This document shows positions 34,810 through 44,565 of a stretch of 64,000 nt of DNA, one piece after another. Position numbers and translations under genes: made by a program. The notes under the pieces are model-generated. The model searched no databases, was not told where the DNA came from, and worked only from the letters and a program-made list of their open reading frames with translations. The number at the start of each line of letters is the position of its first letter. Position 1 is the first letter of the stretch. The stretch comes from Dyella flagellata. GTDB lineage: Bacteria; Pseudomonadota; Gammaproteobacteria; Xanthomonadales; Rhodanobacteraceae. The stretch covers positions 62,001 to 126,000 of the forward strand of contig NZ_BSOA01000003.1 of the NCBI RefSeq assembly GCF_030160275.1, written 5' to 3'.

Positions 34810-36756
34810 TTATTTGGTACGCGGCGCCACGATCGCCCCGATCAAGTCCTTGCCGTCCGCCCGCACCAGGTGCGGGTAGCGCAAGCCTTCGTGGTAATCC
34901 ACCTTCACGGTGCTGTACACGTCCACGTTCTTCACCAGCAGCTCGATCGGTGCCTGCGACGTCTTGGCCGCCGTGACGGCATCCTTCAGCGCGTCGGTGG
35001 AGAAATCGCGGCCGTTGACGGCGACGATGGTCAGGTTCGGCACCAGGCCCGCCTTGAACGCCGGCCCATTCCATTGCACGTCGCGGATATGGCCTTTCTG
35101 GCTGACGGTCAAGCCGAGCGAATAAGCCAGGCTCAAGCCGTGGCGAATGCCTTCCCACGCTTTCTCCTCGGCGTTGGGCGTGTCGTTGAACACCAGCTTC
35201 CAGCCGCCACGCTCGATGCCGTGCTCGGGCAGTTGCGCGCCGGTGTAATCCAGACGATCGCGCAGGAACTTCGCCCAGTCGAACGGCTGCACCTGGTTGA
35301 GCGTGTTGATCACGTCATCGAAGGTATAGGTCTTGGTGACATAGCTGCCGTTGTCCATGCCATAGAAGGCGTGCGCGAAATCGTCCAGCGAATGCTTGCC
35401 GTTGCTGAGCTCGCGGATCTTGGTGTCGACGTCGAGCCACAACAGCTGGCCTTCCGGATAAAAGTCGGTATCACGGACCCAGTTGATCCAGCTTTCCGAA
35501 CCGTAATAGGTGAGCGGCGCGGCATCGGCGGTGTCCTGCAGCGAGCGCCATGCGCGGCCGGTGCGGTAGGTCATTTCCCCGGCGATGTTGGCGATCGAAT
35601 CGCGATACTGCTCCGGCGTCCACAGGCCCGCGCGCGCGGTAAGAATGCCGCACCAGTAATCGGTAAGGCCTTCGTACACCCACAGCAGGTCGTCCTGCAT
35701 CGGCTGGTTGAAATTGGGCGTCCACAGATCCGCCGGGCGGCGGAACTTGCCGTTCCAGGAGTGCACGAATTCGTGCGGCATCAGGCTGGCGGCCACCCGG
35801 TGCATATCGTCGTCGGTGAAGAAGTTGGCCGGCAGGCGGTCGTCGCTGGACTGGTGATGCTCCAGTCCGAAGTGCCCGGTATGGTCCGACAGAGTGAGCA
35901 GGAAGTCGTAGTGGTCGTAGTGGTGCGCGCCGAACAGCAGGTTGGTCTGCGTCACCACGTTGCGCTGCTGCTCAAGCTGCTTGTCGGTGAGCTTTACATC
36001 CTTCGCTCCATCACCCACCACGTTCAAGTACACCGGCGCACCGCCCTTGGGCGTGAGTTCGACGCGGTTGAAGTTCGCGCCCGCGATCAGCGGCGAGTCG
36101 ACGAAATTGTTGAAGCTCAGCGGCTTGAAGCGGATGGTGTTGCCCGATTGACCGTCCACGCTCAGCGCGGAGCCGAATTTCCAGCCTTGCGGCAGCTGCA
36201 CGCTGGGCTGGATCTGGATCTGCCGCGTGTAGTAGCCCGCCGGATAGAACGCCACCTGGTTGAATTCCATGTCCACCAGATCGGGCGAGGTCGATACGCT
36301 GGCGCCGAAATTGCTGCCCTCGCCTTCGCCCGGCGACAGGAACTGGAAATCCAGATCCAGCTGGCTGGCATCCTGCGGCACGTCGACGTGGATCGCGTAC
36401 ATGTCGCGCAGGTCGCGGCGCCACGGCAGCTGCTTGCCATTAGCGCGGATGATCAGGCCCGACACGTTCGCCACCGGTCCAGACGGCGCATGCTCGCCTG
36501 GAATCCACTTCGGGTAGAACAGCGTGAGGGCACCTGGCTTCACCGGGACGGTTTCGTGCGAGCGGAAGATGCGCTTGCCGGCATCGGTGAGATCGACGTT
36601 GACCGTCAACGTGCCCGAGTAAGGCTGATCGACCGGCGCCGGCACATTGCCGGAGAACTCCGCTTGCGCGGCGGCGCAAACCGGTAAGGAACAGGCGGCC
36701 GTCACGGCGGCGGCGATCAGGCTCAAACGCAGGGCTTTGGACTTCACTTCAAACAA
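34810..36756 (-). CDS. M61-family glycyl aminopeptidase, secreted
   Basis: A 648-residue periplasmic or secreted zinc peptidase. It has a Sec signal peptide (about 1-30, cleaved near CAAAQA), an N-terminal beta-rich domain, and a catalytic domain with HEFVHSWNGKFRRP (zinc-binding HExxH, about 330) and the downstream Glu in VYEGLTDYW. A PDZ domain follows at about 545-640 (VQWNGPAFKAGLVPNLTIVAVNGRD in part). This domain order is characteristic of M61. Physiological substrate unknown. Confidence 0.9.
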   Translation of the reverse strand: MFEVKSKALRLSLIAAAVTAACSLPVCAAAQAEFSGNVPAPVDQPYSGTLTVNVDLTDAGKRIFRSHETVPVKPGALTLFYPKWIPGEHAPSGPVANVSGLIIRANGKQLPWRRDLRDMYAIHVDVPQDASQLDLDFQFLSPGEGEGSNFGASVSTSPDLVDMEFNQVAFYPAGYYTRQIQIQPSVQLPQGWKFGSALSVDGQSGNTIRFKPLSFNNFVDSPLIAGANFNRVELTPKGGAPVYLNVVGDGAKDVKLTDKQLEQQRNVVTQTNLLFGAHHYDHYDFLLTLSDHTGHFGLEHHQSSDDRLPANFFTDDDMHRVAASLMPHEFVHSWNGKFRRPADLWTPNFNQPMQDDLLWVYEGLTDYWCGILTARAGLWTPEQYRDSIANIAGEMTYRTGRAWRSLQDTADAAPLTYYGSESWINWVRDTDFYPEGQLLWLDVDTKIRELSNGKHSLDDFAHAFYGMDNGSYVTKTYTFDDVINTLNQVQPFDWAKFLRDRLDYTGAQLPEHGIERGGWKLVFNDTPNAEEKAWEGIRHGLSLAYSLGLTVSQKGHIRDVQWNGPAFKAGLVPNLTIVAVNGRDFSTDALKDAVTAAKTSQAPIELLVKNVDVYSTVKVDYHEGLRYPHLVRADGKDLIGAIVAPRTK

Positions 36757-36886
36757 CTCCGGCTAGGGCTGCCCAAGCCGTTAGCGCGCCGGGACAGCAG
36801 AGGATGATTGCCGCCTCTTTCAGGGCGGATTGCCGGCGATGTTAGAGCGAAGACCCTGCGCGACCTCCCCTGCCAGAGGTCATGTT

Positions 36887-36907
36887 GCTGCGCATTTTAT
36901 GCGCAGC
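36887..36907. repeat. 21-bp perfect palindrome
   Basis: GCTGCGCAT-TTT-ATGCGCAGC, in the 237-base gap between the permease stop and the peptidase start. No T run on either side, so its role as terminator or operator is open. Confidence 0.4.
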
Positions 36908-36993
36908 TTGCCAGAATGGTTTACGAAGTTCGAAGCGCAGTGCAGTTATTGACTGTCTTGCCGCAACGCGCAAAAGCTTGCAGCAAGCCGTGC

Positions 36994-38535
36994 CTATTTC
37001 TGCTCCATCCGGCTATGCCGCATGCCGTAGCCGAAGTAGATCAAGCAGCCCAACCCCATCCAGAGGATGAAGCGCTCGAAGGTAATCCACGGCAGGCCGC
37101 CGATGCGCTGCCAACCATCGACACCTTGCCACGGCACGCCGAAGATCAGCAGCAGCGAAAACAACACACCCAGTGGCGAAACCAGCGCCAGCGCCGGCGC
37201 GCGGAAGCTGCGCGCCACGTCCGGCTTGCGAATGCGCAGCACCAGTACCGCGCTGCAGATGATGATGAAAGCGCTGAGCGTGCCGATGTTCACCAGCTCG
37301 GCCACCTCGCCGATCGGCAGCAAGCCGGCCACCAGCGCGGTGAACACGCCAAGGATCACGGTCGGCCGTGCCGGCGTGCCGAAGCGCGGATGGATTTGTG
37401 CGAACCAGGCGGGCAACAGACCATCGCGCGCCAAGGCAAACCAGATACGCGCGGCGCCCAGCATAAAAGCGAACAGCACACTGGTTACGCCGATCACCGC
37501 GGCAACGGCGATCGTCACGCTCAGCCAGTGCAGCCCGATCGACTGGAACGCTTGCGAGACGGACGCATCGCCGCCCAGATGGCTGTAATGGGTAATGCCG
37601 GTGAGCACCAGCGATACCGCGATATACAGCACCATCGCCACCACCAGCGACAGCAGTACCGCGCGTGGCAGGTCGCGCTGCGGAAACTTGGCTTCTTCCG
37701 CCGCGGTGGTGAGCGTGTCATAGCCAAACACCGCGAAGAACACCACGCTCGCACCGGTCAATACTCCGGCCCAGCCGAAATGCCCCACGCCCTGGGCATC
37801 GACGATGCGCGTGGGAATGAATGGCTGCCAGTTCGCCACGTGCACATAGAACGCACCCACCAGCACCACCAGCAGCACGCCGATCACCTTGATCGTCACC
37901 ACCAGCGTGTTGAAACGCGCGCCCCATTCGGTGCGTATCGTCAACAACGCGGCCACCAACAACGAGACGCCGGCGGCAATCACGTTGAAGCGGTGCCCAT
38001 CGCTTGGCGCACTGATCGCTTGCGCGCCGTGTACGCCGAACAGCTGCTGCAGGTAGTACTCCATGGTCTGCGCGCTCATGCTCTGCTGCGCCCATTCCGG
38101 CAGATGGATGCCCGCCGAACCCAGCAGCACCTGCACATAGCCGGACCAGCCGATCGCCACTACCGCCACCACCAGCGCGTATTCCAACAACAAGTCCCAG
38201 CCGATGACCCAGGCGACGAATTCGCCGAGCACCGCGTAACCATAGGTGTAGGCACTGCCGGTGACCGGGATCAGCCCGGCGAATTCGGCGTAGCACAACG
38301 CGGCACACGCACTGCCGAAACCAGCGATGATGAAGCTCAGCGCTACGGCAGGCCCGGCGTTCGCCGCCGCCTGCTGTCCGGCCAGCACGAAGATACCCAC
38401 GCCGATGATGCCGCCGATGCCGATGGCGGTGAGCTGCCACAAGCCCAGCACACGGCGGAAATCGCCACGCCGCCCCGCTTCCGCCTGCAACTGTTCGACG
38501 GACTTGTGGCGCAGCATCCGGCTCAGGACACTCAT
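36994..38535 (-). CDS. APC-superfamily amino acid permease
   Basis: A 513-residue inner-membrane transporter with about 12 or more hydrophobic segments. The first helix carries the APC signature GIGGIIGVGIFVLAGQQAA, followed by SFIIAGFGSACAALCYAEFA and FAVFGYDTLTTAAEEAKFPQ, typical of cationic amino acid/YfnA-type carriers. Substrate not readable from sequence. ATG 38535 is preferred over the upstream TTG because GGGAGAG stands just before it. Single gene, no obvious partner. Confidence 0.85.
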   Translation of the reverse strand: MSVLSRMLRHKSVEQLQAEAGRRGDFRRVLGLWQLTAIGIGGIIGVGIFVLAGQQAAANAGPAVALSFIIAGFGSACAALCYAEFAGLIPVTGSAYTYGYAVLGEFVAWVIGWDLLLEYALVVAVVAIGWSGYVQVLLGSAGIHLPEWAQQSMSAQTMEYYLQQLFGVHGAQAISAPSDGHRFNVIAAGVSLLVAALLTIRTEWGARFNTLVVTIKVIGVLLVVLVGAFYVHVANWQPFIPTRIVDAQGVGHFGWAGVLTGASVVFFAVFGYDTLTTAAEEAKFPQRDLPRAVLLSLVVAMVLYIAVSLVLTGITHYSHLGGDASVSQAFQSIGLHWLSVTIAVAAVIGVTSVLFAFMLGAARIWFALARDGLLPAWFAQIHPRFGTPARPTVILGVFTALVAGLLPIGEVAELVNIGTLSAFIIICSAVLVLRIRKPDVARSFRAPALALVSPLGVLFSLLLIFGVPWQGVDGWQRIGGLPWITFERFILWMGLGCLIYFGYGMRHSRMEQK

Positions 38536-38648
38536 CGGCAACTCTCCCAAACGAAAGCGCCGATCATAGCGAAAGCGGACGGACGGTACGGCTGCCGGAA
38601 GAGATATCCGACGATCCGGTCTTGTTGCGCTGCAAACTAAGGAAGCAT

Positions 38649-38715
38649 GTAGGCTGGGATGCCAATCCCAGCTTCCTTCTCGCTTTGCGATGCTGGGACT
38701 GCCATCCCAGCCTAC
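38649..38715. repeat. REP-like double palindrome
   Basis: GTAGGCTGGGATGCCAATCC at the left and GCCATCCCAGCCTAC at the right, ending immediately before the doxX stop codon. Confidence 0.9.
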
Positions 38716-39132
38716 CTAGCGCCGATCGAACGAATACTTGCCCGGCCCGCACAGGCATAGCAGCAGCAAGCCCCCGGCAATGCTCAGGTTCTTGTAGAAG
38801 TGGATCATCGTGTCCAGGCGCAAACCGCCCGTCAGCACCCAGAACCGGTGCCCGATCAGGGCGGTCACCACAGTGTACAGGGCAAGCAGCAGGGCCAGCG
38901 GCCGCGTATAGAAGCCGACCAGGATGGCCACCCCTACCACCAGCTCCATGATCAACGCGCTCGCCGCGGCAAGCGTGGCGAACGGCAAGCCTTCCGATTC
39001 CATGTATGAGGCCGTGCCCGAAAAATTCAGGAACTTGTCCCAGCCGAACAGCACGAACAGGGTGACCAGCAGTATCCGGGCGACCAGCAGCAGAACGTCC
39101 CTGTTGCGTTCGAACAACTGTGTGTAGCGCAT
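38716..39132 (-). CDS. DoxX-family membrane protein
   Basis: A 138-residue four-helix inner-membrane protein of the DoxX/YphA type: ARILLVTLFVLFGWDKFLNF is the first helix and FGWDKF the family motif; LIMELVVGVAILVGFYTRP and the C-terminal KNLSIAGGLLLLCLCGPG follow. ATG 39132 is used because AGGAG lies 7 bases upstream, whereas the earlier ATG would be too close. Function probably redox or quinone related (family knowledge, not shown here). Confidence 0.85.
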   Translation of the reverse strand: MRYTQLFERNRDVLLLVARILLVTLFVLFGWDKFLNFSGTASYMESEGLPFATLAAASALIMELVVGVAILVGFYTRPLALLLALYTVVTALIGHRFWVLTGGLRLDTMIHFYKNLSIAGGLLLLCLCGPGKYSFDRR

Positions 39133-39365
39133 GATCATTCTCCTGGGAGAACAACACATACCATCCGGCTCGGTCGACGACGCCAGGCCAGGCGGACCCT
39201 CTGGCGCTCACTATGGAACAAACCGCATTACGTTCCAACTCGGATCGGACACAGATTTGCAGACTGCTTGCACGCCGGCGCGCCAGGGCAGGCCCAAGCT
39301 TCTTGCCGGGAGAGGCCCGTCATGCCGACAGCCGCCGCTTGTTGCGGCGCAACTTACCCGACGGT

Positions 39366-40634
39366 TCAGCCCAACGCCGGCCGGATCGAATCGGCATGGC
39401 GGCGCTCGTGGCCGGCTATGGGCAATAGCGCCAAGGCGCCTATTCCAAACACCGCCACCATCACCACGACGAGCCGTCCGTCCAGATGGGCGACGCCGAA
39501 CCAGCGCTCGCTAACCGCGACCAGCACAGCGGTTCCAGCCGTACGCAACAGCTCCAGCCACATACCGATGCGCCGCCCCTCCAACAGGAAGCCCAGCGCC
39601 CACAGGCTATATACCAGATACATCGCATAAGCCGCTGCCGGCAGCCACGCCAGCTTTGGCGCGACATCAAGAAAATTCACCCCGATCAGCAGCAACAGCG
39701 CGAACTGCGCGATGCAATAGAACTTCAGCGCCGGCGATATCGGCGGGCTGTACCGGGCATGATGAAGATCGAAACCGGCTTTCGGGAAACGCGCCGCCAC
39801 ATCGGATGGACGCCAGCCCGGCGGCTTGATCCACACGCGCAGCTTGTCCAGCCAGTGGCGCGCATGCCAGCTGTCCTTGAGCATCGCCCCGTACACTTCC
39901 ACGTTCGCCCACAGCGGATTGAAGCTGTTGAGCGGCGAGCGCGTGCCATAAATCGGAGGGTCGTCGTCATTCTCTTGGACAAACGTGCCGAACAGGCGGT
40001 CCCACAGGATCAGGATGCCGCCGTAGTTGCGATCGAGGTAACGGTCGTTCACCGCATGATGCGCACGATGATTGGAGGGTGAGCAGAACACACGGTCGAA
40101 CCAGCCCAGCCGGCCGATCACCTCGGTGTGCACCCAGAACTGGTACAGCAGATCGATCAGTGCGACGACCGCGAACAGTTCGGTGGGATAGCCGAGCAAC
40201 GCCATCGGCAGATAAGCGATCCACCCCAGCAGGAAACCGCTGCCGGTCTGGCGCAGCGCCGTGGTGAGGTTGTAGCGCTCGCTCTGGTGATGCACCACGT
40301 GCGCGGCCCACAGTACGTTTACCTCATGTCCAAGGCGATGCAGCCAGTAATAGAGCAGGTCGTAGAGCAGCAATCCGCTGATCCACACCCATAGGCTGTT
40401 CGACGGCAGGGTCCATGGCGCCAGATGCGTGGCGCACCATCCGTAGATGCCGATCGCGAACAGCTTGGTGAATACGCCGACGATCTGCGAAAGCATCCCC
40501 AGCCCCAGGCTATTGATCGCATCGTTGCTGTCATAGGCATCGCGACCGCGCCACTTCGCCAGCAGCAATTCCACACCGATCAGTAAGAAGAAGCCCGGTA
40601 TCGCCCAGGCCATGATGCGTTCCGGAGTGATCAT
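39366..40634 (-). CDS. fatty acid hydroxylase / sterol desaturase family membrane protein
   Basis: A 422-residue membrane di-iron enzyme. Histidine boxes are visible: HRLGHEVNVLWAAHVVHHQ (HxxxH and HxxHH) and SNHRAHHAVN, in the usual order after several membrane helices. The C-terminal part adds further helices, as in alkylglycerol-monooxygenase-like members. The long frame extends upstream through the neighbouring gene in another frame; ATG 40634 overlaps the lysoplasmalogenase stop (ATGA). The pairing with an ether-lipid enzyme suggests a joint role in plasmalogen or ether-lipid turnover. Confidence 0.87.
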   Translation of the reverse strand: MITPERIMAWAIPGFFLLIGVELLLAKWRGRDAYDSNDAINSLGLGMLSQIVGVFTKLFAIGIYGWCATHLAPWTLPSNSLWVWISGLLLYDLLYYWLHRLGHEVNVLWAAHVVHHQSERYNLTTALRQTGSGFLLGWIAYLPMALLGYPTELFAVVALIDLLYQFWVHTEVIGRLGWFDRVFCSPSNHRAHHAVNDRYLDRNYGGILILWDRLFGTFVQENDDDPPIYGTRSPLNSFNPLWANVEVYGAMLKDSWHARHWLDKLRVWIKPPGWRPSDVAARFPKAGFDLHHARYSPPISPALKFYCIAQFALLLLIGVNFLDVAPKLAWLPAAAYAMYLVYSLWALGFLLEGRRIGMWLELLRTAGTAVLVAVSERWFGVAHLDGRLVVVMVAVFGIGALALLPIAGHERRHADSIRPALG

Positions 40635-41362
40635 CGTCCACCCACCTGTGCGCGATGGCGTTCGACCGAACGGGCCAGCAGCCACAACGCCGCATAATAC
40701 GTCCCCAATATATATAGCGTCGCCCACGGTAACGCGGCGCGAAAGCGATCCCACGCGAGCAAGCCGTCGCTGGCCATGAACAGCAAGGCACCTAGACCGG
40801 CGGAACGCGCGCACGCGGCCCGGGCATCGCCCTGTGCCTTGAGCCAGGACGCCCGCCCCAATGCCTGACCTGCCATCGTGGCCAGGACGCCGATGTAAGC
40901 CAGCACCGGTACCCGCATGGCCGGTGCAATGCCTGGCCATAGCAGCACCGCCATTCCCGCCCCGAACGCCAGGCAACCGAGCCAAGGTTGCCAACGCGCC
41001 GCAAACCGCACGTCGCTGCTGAATGCTGCAATGAAGCAAACATGCGCCAGCAGAAAGCTGGCCAAGCCGGGCACGAACAGATCCTGGGGCAGCATCAAGA
41101 AGATGTCGCCCAGCAGGCAAAATGCGAGGCCGAACAGCATGCGTCGCCGAAACACCTCCGATACCGGCCTCGTCACTCGCCAGGCCGACAAAAAAATCAG
41201 GCAAGTAGCGAGCGGCTTGCACACCCAGTGCAGCCAATGCCACGCATCGGCGCCACCGTGCGTGGCCAGCGAGCCGAGTATTGCCGCGGCCGCCGTTGCA
41301 GCGACAAGCGCGACGCCCCTGCCCGGTGCCGGCGACACTTGCGTGGAAGACACTGCGGACAT
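40631..41362 (-). CDS. YhhN-family lysoplasmalogenase-like membrane protein
   Basis: A 243-residue protein with about eight membrane helices. Motifs of the YhhN/TMEM86 family: LHWVCKPLATCLIFL, CLLGDIFLML (acidic Asp in a helix), FLLAHVCFIAAF, and LGALLFMASDGLLAWDRF. The family hydrolyses vinyl-ether lysolipids. ATG 41362 with AGGAA upstream is used. It is translationally coupled to the hydroxylase gene. Confidence 0.83.
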   Translation of the reverse strand: MSAVSSTQVSPAPGRGVALVAATAAAAILGSLATHGGADAWHWLHWVCKPLATCLIFLSAWRVTRPVSEVFRRRMLFGLAFCLLGDIFLMLPQDLFVPGLASFLLAHVCFIAAFSSDVRFAARWQPWLGCLAFGAGMAVLLWPGIAPAMRVPVLAYIGVLATMAGQALGRASWLKAQGDARAACARSAGLGALLFMASDGLLAWDRFRAALPWATLYILGTYYAALWLLARSVERHRAQVGGR

Positions 41363-41938
41363 GCTTTCGTTCCTGCTCAGAAGTGTCCGCCGATCATAAC
41401 CGGGAGCGCCGCCATGGCGATGGCGCCCCGTTTCAAACACCCTTGAACTTGGCGTTACCGGATTCTTGCCAGATTTGGATGCCTCTATTCAAGAGATGTG
41501 TCACACGCTTTTCGCCGACACGAAAAGCGTAAGTTTCGCGACAAAAAGAAAGTGCACGCGCGCAAGGCCCCATAACCGAAACGCACGCACGGCGAATATC
41601 CCTACCTTGGCAATGAGCGCATTGCTTCGAAGCTGCACCGCCGCCAACGCAAACGTCCTCATGCCATTACCAATGACAACGCTCTTTGCATTTGTGCATG
41701 CATCACTGGTCTTTGCAGTGAATGACGCACACTTGCATGCCGTCAACAAAAACAGCGCGAACATTCACACCCGCTGCACGAGCGCGCGAGGAGATTGAGC
41801 CCGCCTTGCATACAAGGCACATGTCCTGGGAAGACATGTCGGGGAAGAAGTCATCCTAGTCGCGACACCCGGACACCATCTCCTTGGTCCAGGAAGGATT
41901 GCGTTTTCTCATCTATCAAAGATAGGAGTGCGCCATCA
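41363..41938. other. 576-base region without a convincing gene
   Basis: Less GC-rich than its surroundings. It contains a 10-bp stem hairpin at about 41507-41532 (ACGCTTTTCG and its complement) and short open frames on both strands with no ribosome site or similarity that I can recognise. It should hold the promoter of the secreted protein gene on its right, but no clear consensus is visible. Confidence 0.4.
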
Positions 41939-42976
41939 ATGTCCTCATTCGCACCGAAGTACCACTCGTGGCTGGGCGTGCTGATGTTCACCGCGCTCAG
42001 TGTATTTGGCATGCAAGCCAATCCGGCAAAGGCCGCAGACCAGATTGGAAGTCAACCGCAACTGCGAACCGTCGCATCGCTGACTGAAAGTGCGCGACCC
42101 GCGGGTGTGCCGGAGAATTACGTCATCACGCCGCAAGGTTATTTCCCGCTCGCATGCGTGCACCATCTGCAACCCGGCGAAAAGCTACGTCGAAACGGCG
42201 GCATCGAAACTGTGGATGGTTCGTTGCGCAGCGTCGCGCCATGTACCCGCCCGCACTACACCCGAGACGGCACGCGCATAGATCCGGATGGCAAGGTGAC
42301 GCGCCGCGCAGGCTTTGCTTCGCTGAAACGCAGGGACGGCCAGGCCGTCAATGGCTGGGTGGATGATGCGAACTACGAAAGCGACATTGCCATCGGCAAC
42401 ATCACTTCCTATTGGGTGGTTCCGCAGGCACCCAGCAACCCGGGCAATGCCATCAATTTCTTCTTCAATGGCCTGGAGCAATCCAATACGAACCCCAATG
42501 CGACCATCCTGCAGCCGGTGCTCGACTGGGGCAATTTCGGCCAGGGATGGCACATGACCAACTGGAACTGCTGCCTCAACGGCGTGTCGTATTACAACGG
42601 CCCGTTCAACGTGAACACGGGCGACACCATCGAAGGCATCGTCGCTTCGACCTGCTCACAAGACCCCTGCGACAACAATAGCGCAACGATCACCTCGATC
42701 GATCTCAACACCGGCCAAAGCCTCGCTTACCAGACCGACGCCTACAATCCGTTGCACTGGGTTTTCGGCGGCGTACTGGAAGCCTACAACATCAGCCAGT
42801 GCAGCCAATTTCCCGCCAGCACGTCGGTGGACTTCTACGACATCTCCGTCACCGACATTTACGGCACCACGGTTGCTTCGCCACCGTTCGCCGGTGAAGT
42901 CGACGCCAGTTCATCTGCGCAGCAGTGCGGCTATCAAACCTCTGCATCGCCGACCGACGTAACGGTGTATTACTGA
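41939..42976 (+). CDS. secreted protein of unknown function
   Basis: A 345-residue exported protein with a signal peptide (cleaved near NPAKAA, about 32). The mature part has a pro-like region to about residue 130, then a domain rich in aromatic and Asn residues (ITSYWVVPQAP, INFFFNGLEQ, ILQPVLDWG, WHMTNWNCCLNG) suggestive of a beta-sandwich, with several cysteines. I do not recognise the family with confidence. ATG 41939 follows AGGAG. It begins a cluster of secreted proteins, so it may be a type II secretion substrate. Confidence 0.7.
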   Translation: MSSFAPKYHSWLGVLMFTALSVFGMQANPAKAADQIGSQPQLRTVASLTESARPAGVPENYVITPQGYFPLACVHHLQPGEKLRRNGGIETVDGSLRSVAPCTRPHYTRDGTRIDPDGKVTRRAGFASLKRRDGQAVNGWVDDANYESDIAIGNITSYWVVPQAPSNPGNAINFFFNGLEQSNTNPNATILQPVLDWGNFGQGWHMTNWNCCLNGVSYYNGPFNVNTGDTIEGIVASTCSQDPCDNNSATITSIDLNTGQSLAYQTDAYNPLHWVFGGVLEAYNISQCSQFPASTSVDFYDISVTDIYGTTVASPPFAGEVDASSSAQQCGYQTSASPTDVTVYY

Positions 42977-43163
42977 TCGCCCAAGGCCACGGAAGGCCTT
43001 CCGGTCAAGCATGGGCTGACTCATCGCGTCTGGCTGCTGCCCGATTCAGCGGGGCTGCACTCATGAAAAGCGTAAGCCGGCGAGCGCCGGAGTCCTGCTG
43101 GATGGATACCCGTCGGTTTTTTCAGCATCAGGGAAACGCTTTGACTTCAACCGGAGCATACCT

Positions 43164-43892
43164 ATGCGAGCATTTGGCATCGCGCTGTGGCCCGCCATGA
43201 TGGCCACGCTGTTGTGCACCACTTTTATCCAACCCGTCATGTCCGCGCCGATCAACAACGAGGCACTCGACGCCATCGACGCTGCCCAGGGCACGGCACA
43301 GCGCCAGGCCGCGGAACGGGGGCTGTTCGAGCTAAGCAATCGCCTGACGGCTTTGCCCAAATCGGGGACACCAATCTTCGCCGTCAGCGACTATCAGGAG
43401 CTGCGCCGCGCCCGGATCGGCGTCGGCTTCGAGGTCAATCTCATCGATCCGCAAGCACTGCTGTCTGGAAACAGCATCGGTGCCAGCACATACCCCAGCA
43501 ACGAATGGCGCTTCATGGTGATGGTCGACAACCAACCGGTAGGGCTTGTTACGGTGGCGCCCCTCAATGGCCGATGGAAAATGGTCTCGGCCGGGGCTAG
43601 CGAAATGGCGCAGGAGCTGTCGCACATAGTTTCGCAATATACCCAGCACGAGCCCGCTGCTCGCCTGCGCTTCCTTCGCAGCCAGCAAGGCGTGGCGGAC
43701 TTCGTCGAGGTGACTCCCTCCGGCAAGGACGCTCCTTCGCAGTATGTTCCCTTGCTAAGTGCGCGCATCATGCTGAAGCAATCGGCCATGACCGCCGGTT
43801 CCGTCGTGCCAGCCCTCGCCGAATCGCAGGTCGCGGCTAGGTTACGCGCCAGCATCCGGCACGGCCTGAGCGCCCCCTCGTTAGCCCATTGA
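43164..43892 (+). CDS. secreted protein of unknown function upstream of papain-like protease
   Basis: A 242-residue product with a signal peptide (cleaved near VMSA, about 28). Mature part is mixed alpha/beta, with YQELRRARIGVGFEVNLI and WRFMVMVDNQPVGLVTV; no catalytic motif recognised. It ends 11 bases before the ATG of the papain-like protease and is surely co-transcribed. Such a partner could be an inhibitor, chaperone or accessory factor of the protease; this is speculative. Confidence 0.65.
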   Translation: MRAFGIALWPAMMATLLCTTFIQPVMSAPINNEALDAIDAAQGTAQRQAAERGLFELSNRLTALPKSGTPIFAVSDYQELRRARIGVGFEVNLIDPQALLSGNSIGASTYPSNEWRFMVMVDNQPVGLVTVAPLNGRWKMVSAGASEMAQELSHIVSQYTQHEPAARLRFLRSQQGVADFVEVTPSGKDAPSQYVPLLSARIMLKQSAMTAGSVVPALAESQVAARLRASIRHGLSAPSLAH

Positions 43893-43903
43893 AGGAGATA
43901 TCC

Positions 43904-44488
43904 ATGAAAAAGAACTTGGCCTATCTGCTTGCCGGGGCGCTCAATTTCGCGATTCCTCTGTGCGCTAGCGCAGCCGCGTTGCAGCTCAACGTTCCGATCG
44001 TGACACAGCAGCACAGCGAATGGTGCTGGGATGCCGATGCCAGCGCGATTCTTCAGTACCGTGGCGCCAATGATAGTCAGTGCGCCATCGCCAATTGGGT
44101 CTACGGCATCGACTACGCCTGTGGAAACTATTCGTTCGACTGGTATGACAATGCTAATTCGCCTAATTCCTTGACTGGATCGACCGGCATCTCAGGCATA
44201 CTCTGGAATCTTGGTGGCCGCCACTGGTACTACTACAACCAGGCGATCTCCTACAGCACGGCGGCCAATGCCATCAGCCAAGGCAATCCCGTCGTTATTC
44301 TCTGGGAGTGGCAAGGCGGCGGCGGACACTTCGTCGTACTCGACGGCTACGACGACAACGGACAGATGCTGTACTTCATGAATCCCTGGCCAGGCGAAGG
44401 CGCGGGCTACGGCGATTACGATTGGATCGCCAACGGCACCGGCAATATGGGCACGCACTACTGGTCCGAATCGCTGATTACCTACTGA
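43904..44488 (+). CDS. secreted papain-like cysteine protease
   Basis: A 194-residue product: signal peptide (about 1-24, SAAA), then a compact papain-like domain. QHSEWCWDADASAIL carries the nucleophile Cys in the W-C-W context of the AvrRpt2/C70-like family, GGGHFVVLDGYD carries the catalytic His, and YFMNPWPGEG supplies the Asn/Asp. There is no long propeptide. ATG 43904 is chosen because AAGGAG lies 7 bases upstream. A fragment of a second copy survives at 45978. Confidence 0.8.
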   Translation: MKKNLAYLLAGALNFAIPLCASAAALQLNVPIVTQQHSEWCWDADASAILQYRGANDSQCAIANWVYGIDYACGNYSFDWYDNANSPNSLTGSTGISGILWNLGGRHWYYYNQAISYSTAANAISQGNPVVILWEWQGGGGHFVVLDGYDDNGQMLYFMNPWPGEGAGYGDYDWIANGTGNMGTHYWSESLITY

Positions 44489-44505
44489 GCCGATTGGCGC
44501 TTTCA

Positions 44506-44531
44506 GCCCCTCTCCCAAGCGGGAGAGGGGC
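44506..44531. terminator. CT/GA-rich hairpin between convergent genes
   Basis: Stem GCCCCTCTCCC, loop AAGC, GGGAGAGGGGC. It lies 17 bases after the protease stop and 35 bases from the stop of the convergent gene. It could terminate both, although neither side has a T run. Confidence 0.5.
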
Positions 44532-44565
44532 ATAGGTGAAAATCCACCAAGGTTCGATTCAAGCC

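Noticed and set aside
34513-38640. Long plus-strand frames opposite the M61 peptidase and the permease
   Set aside because: Shadows of well-supported minus-strand genes; no ribosome sites or family motifs.
41466-41798. Short frames on both strands in the 41.4-41.9 kb gap, one beginning with a lipoprotein-like stretch
   Set aside because: No ribosome site, no similarity and odd composition; not enough to call a gene.
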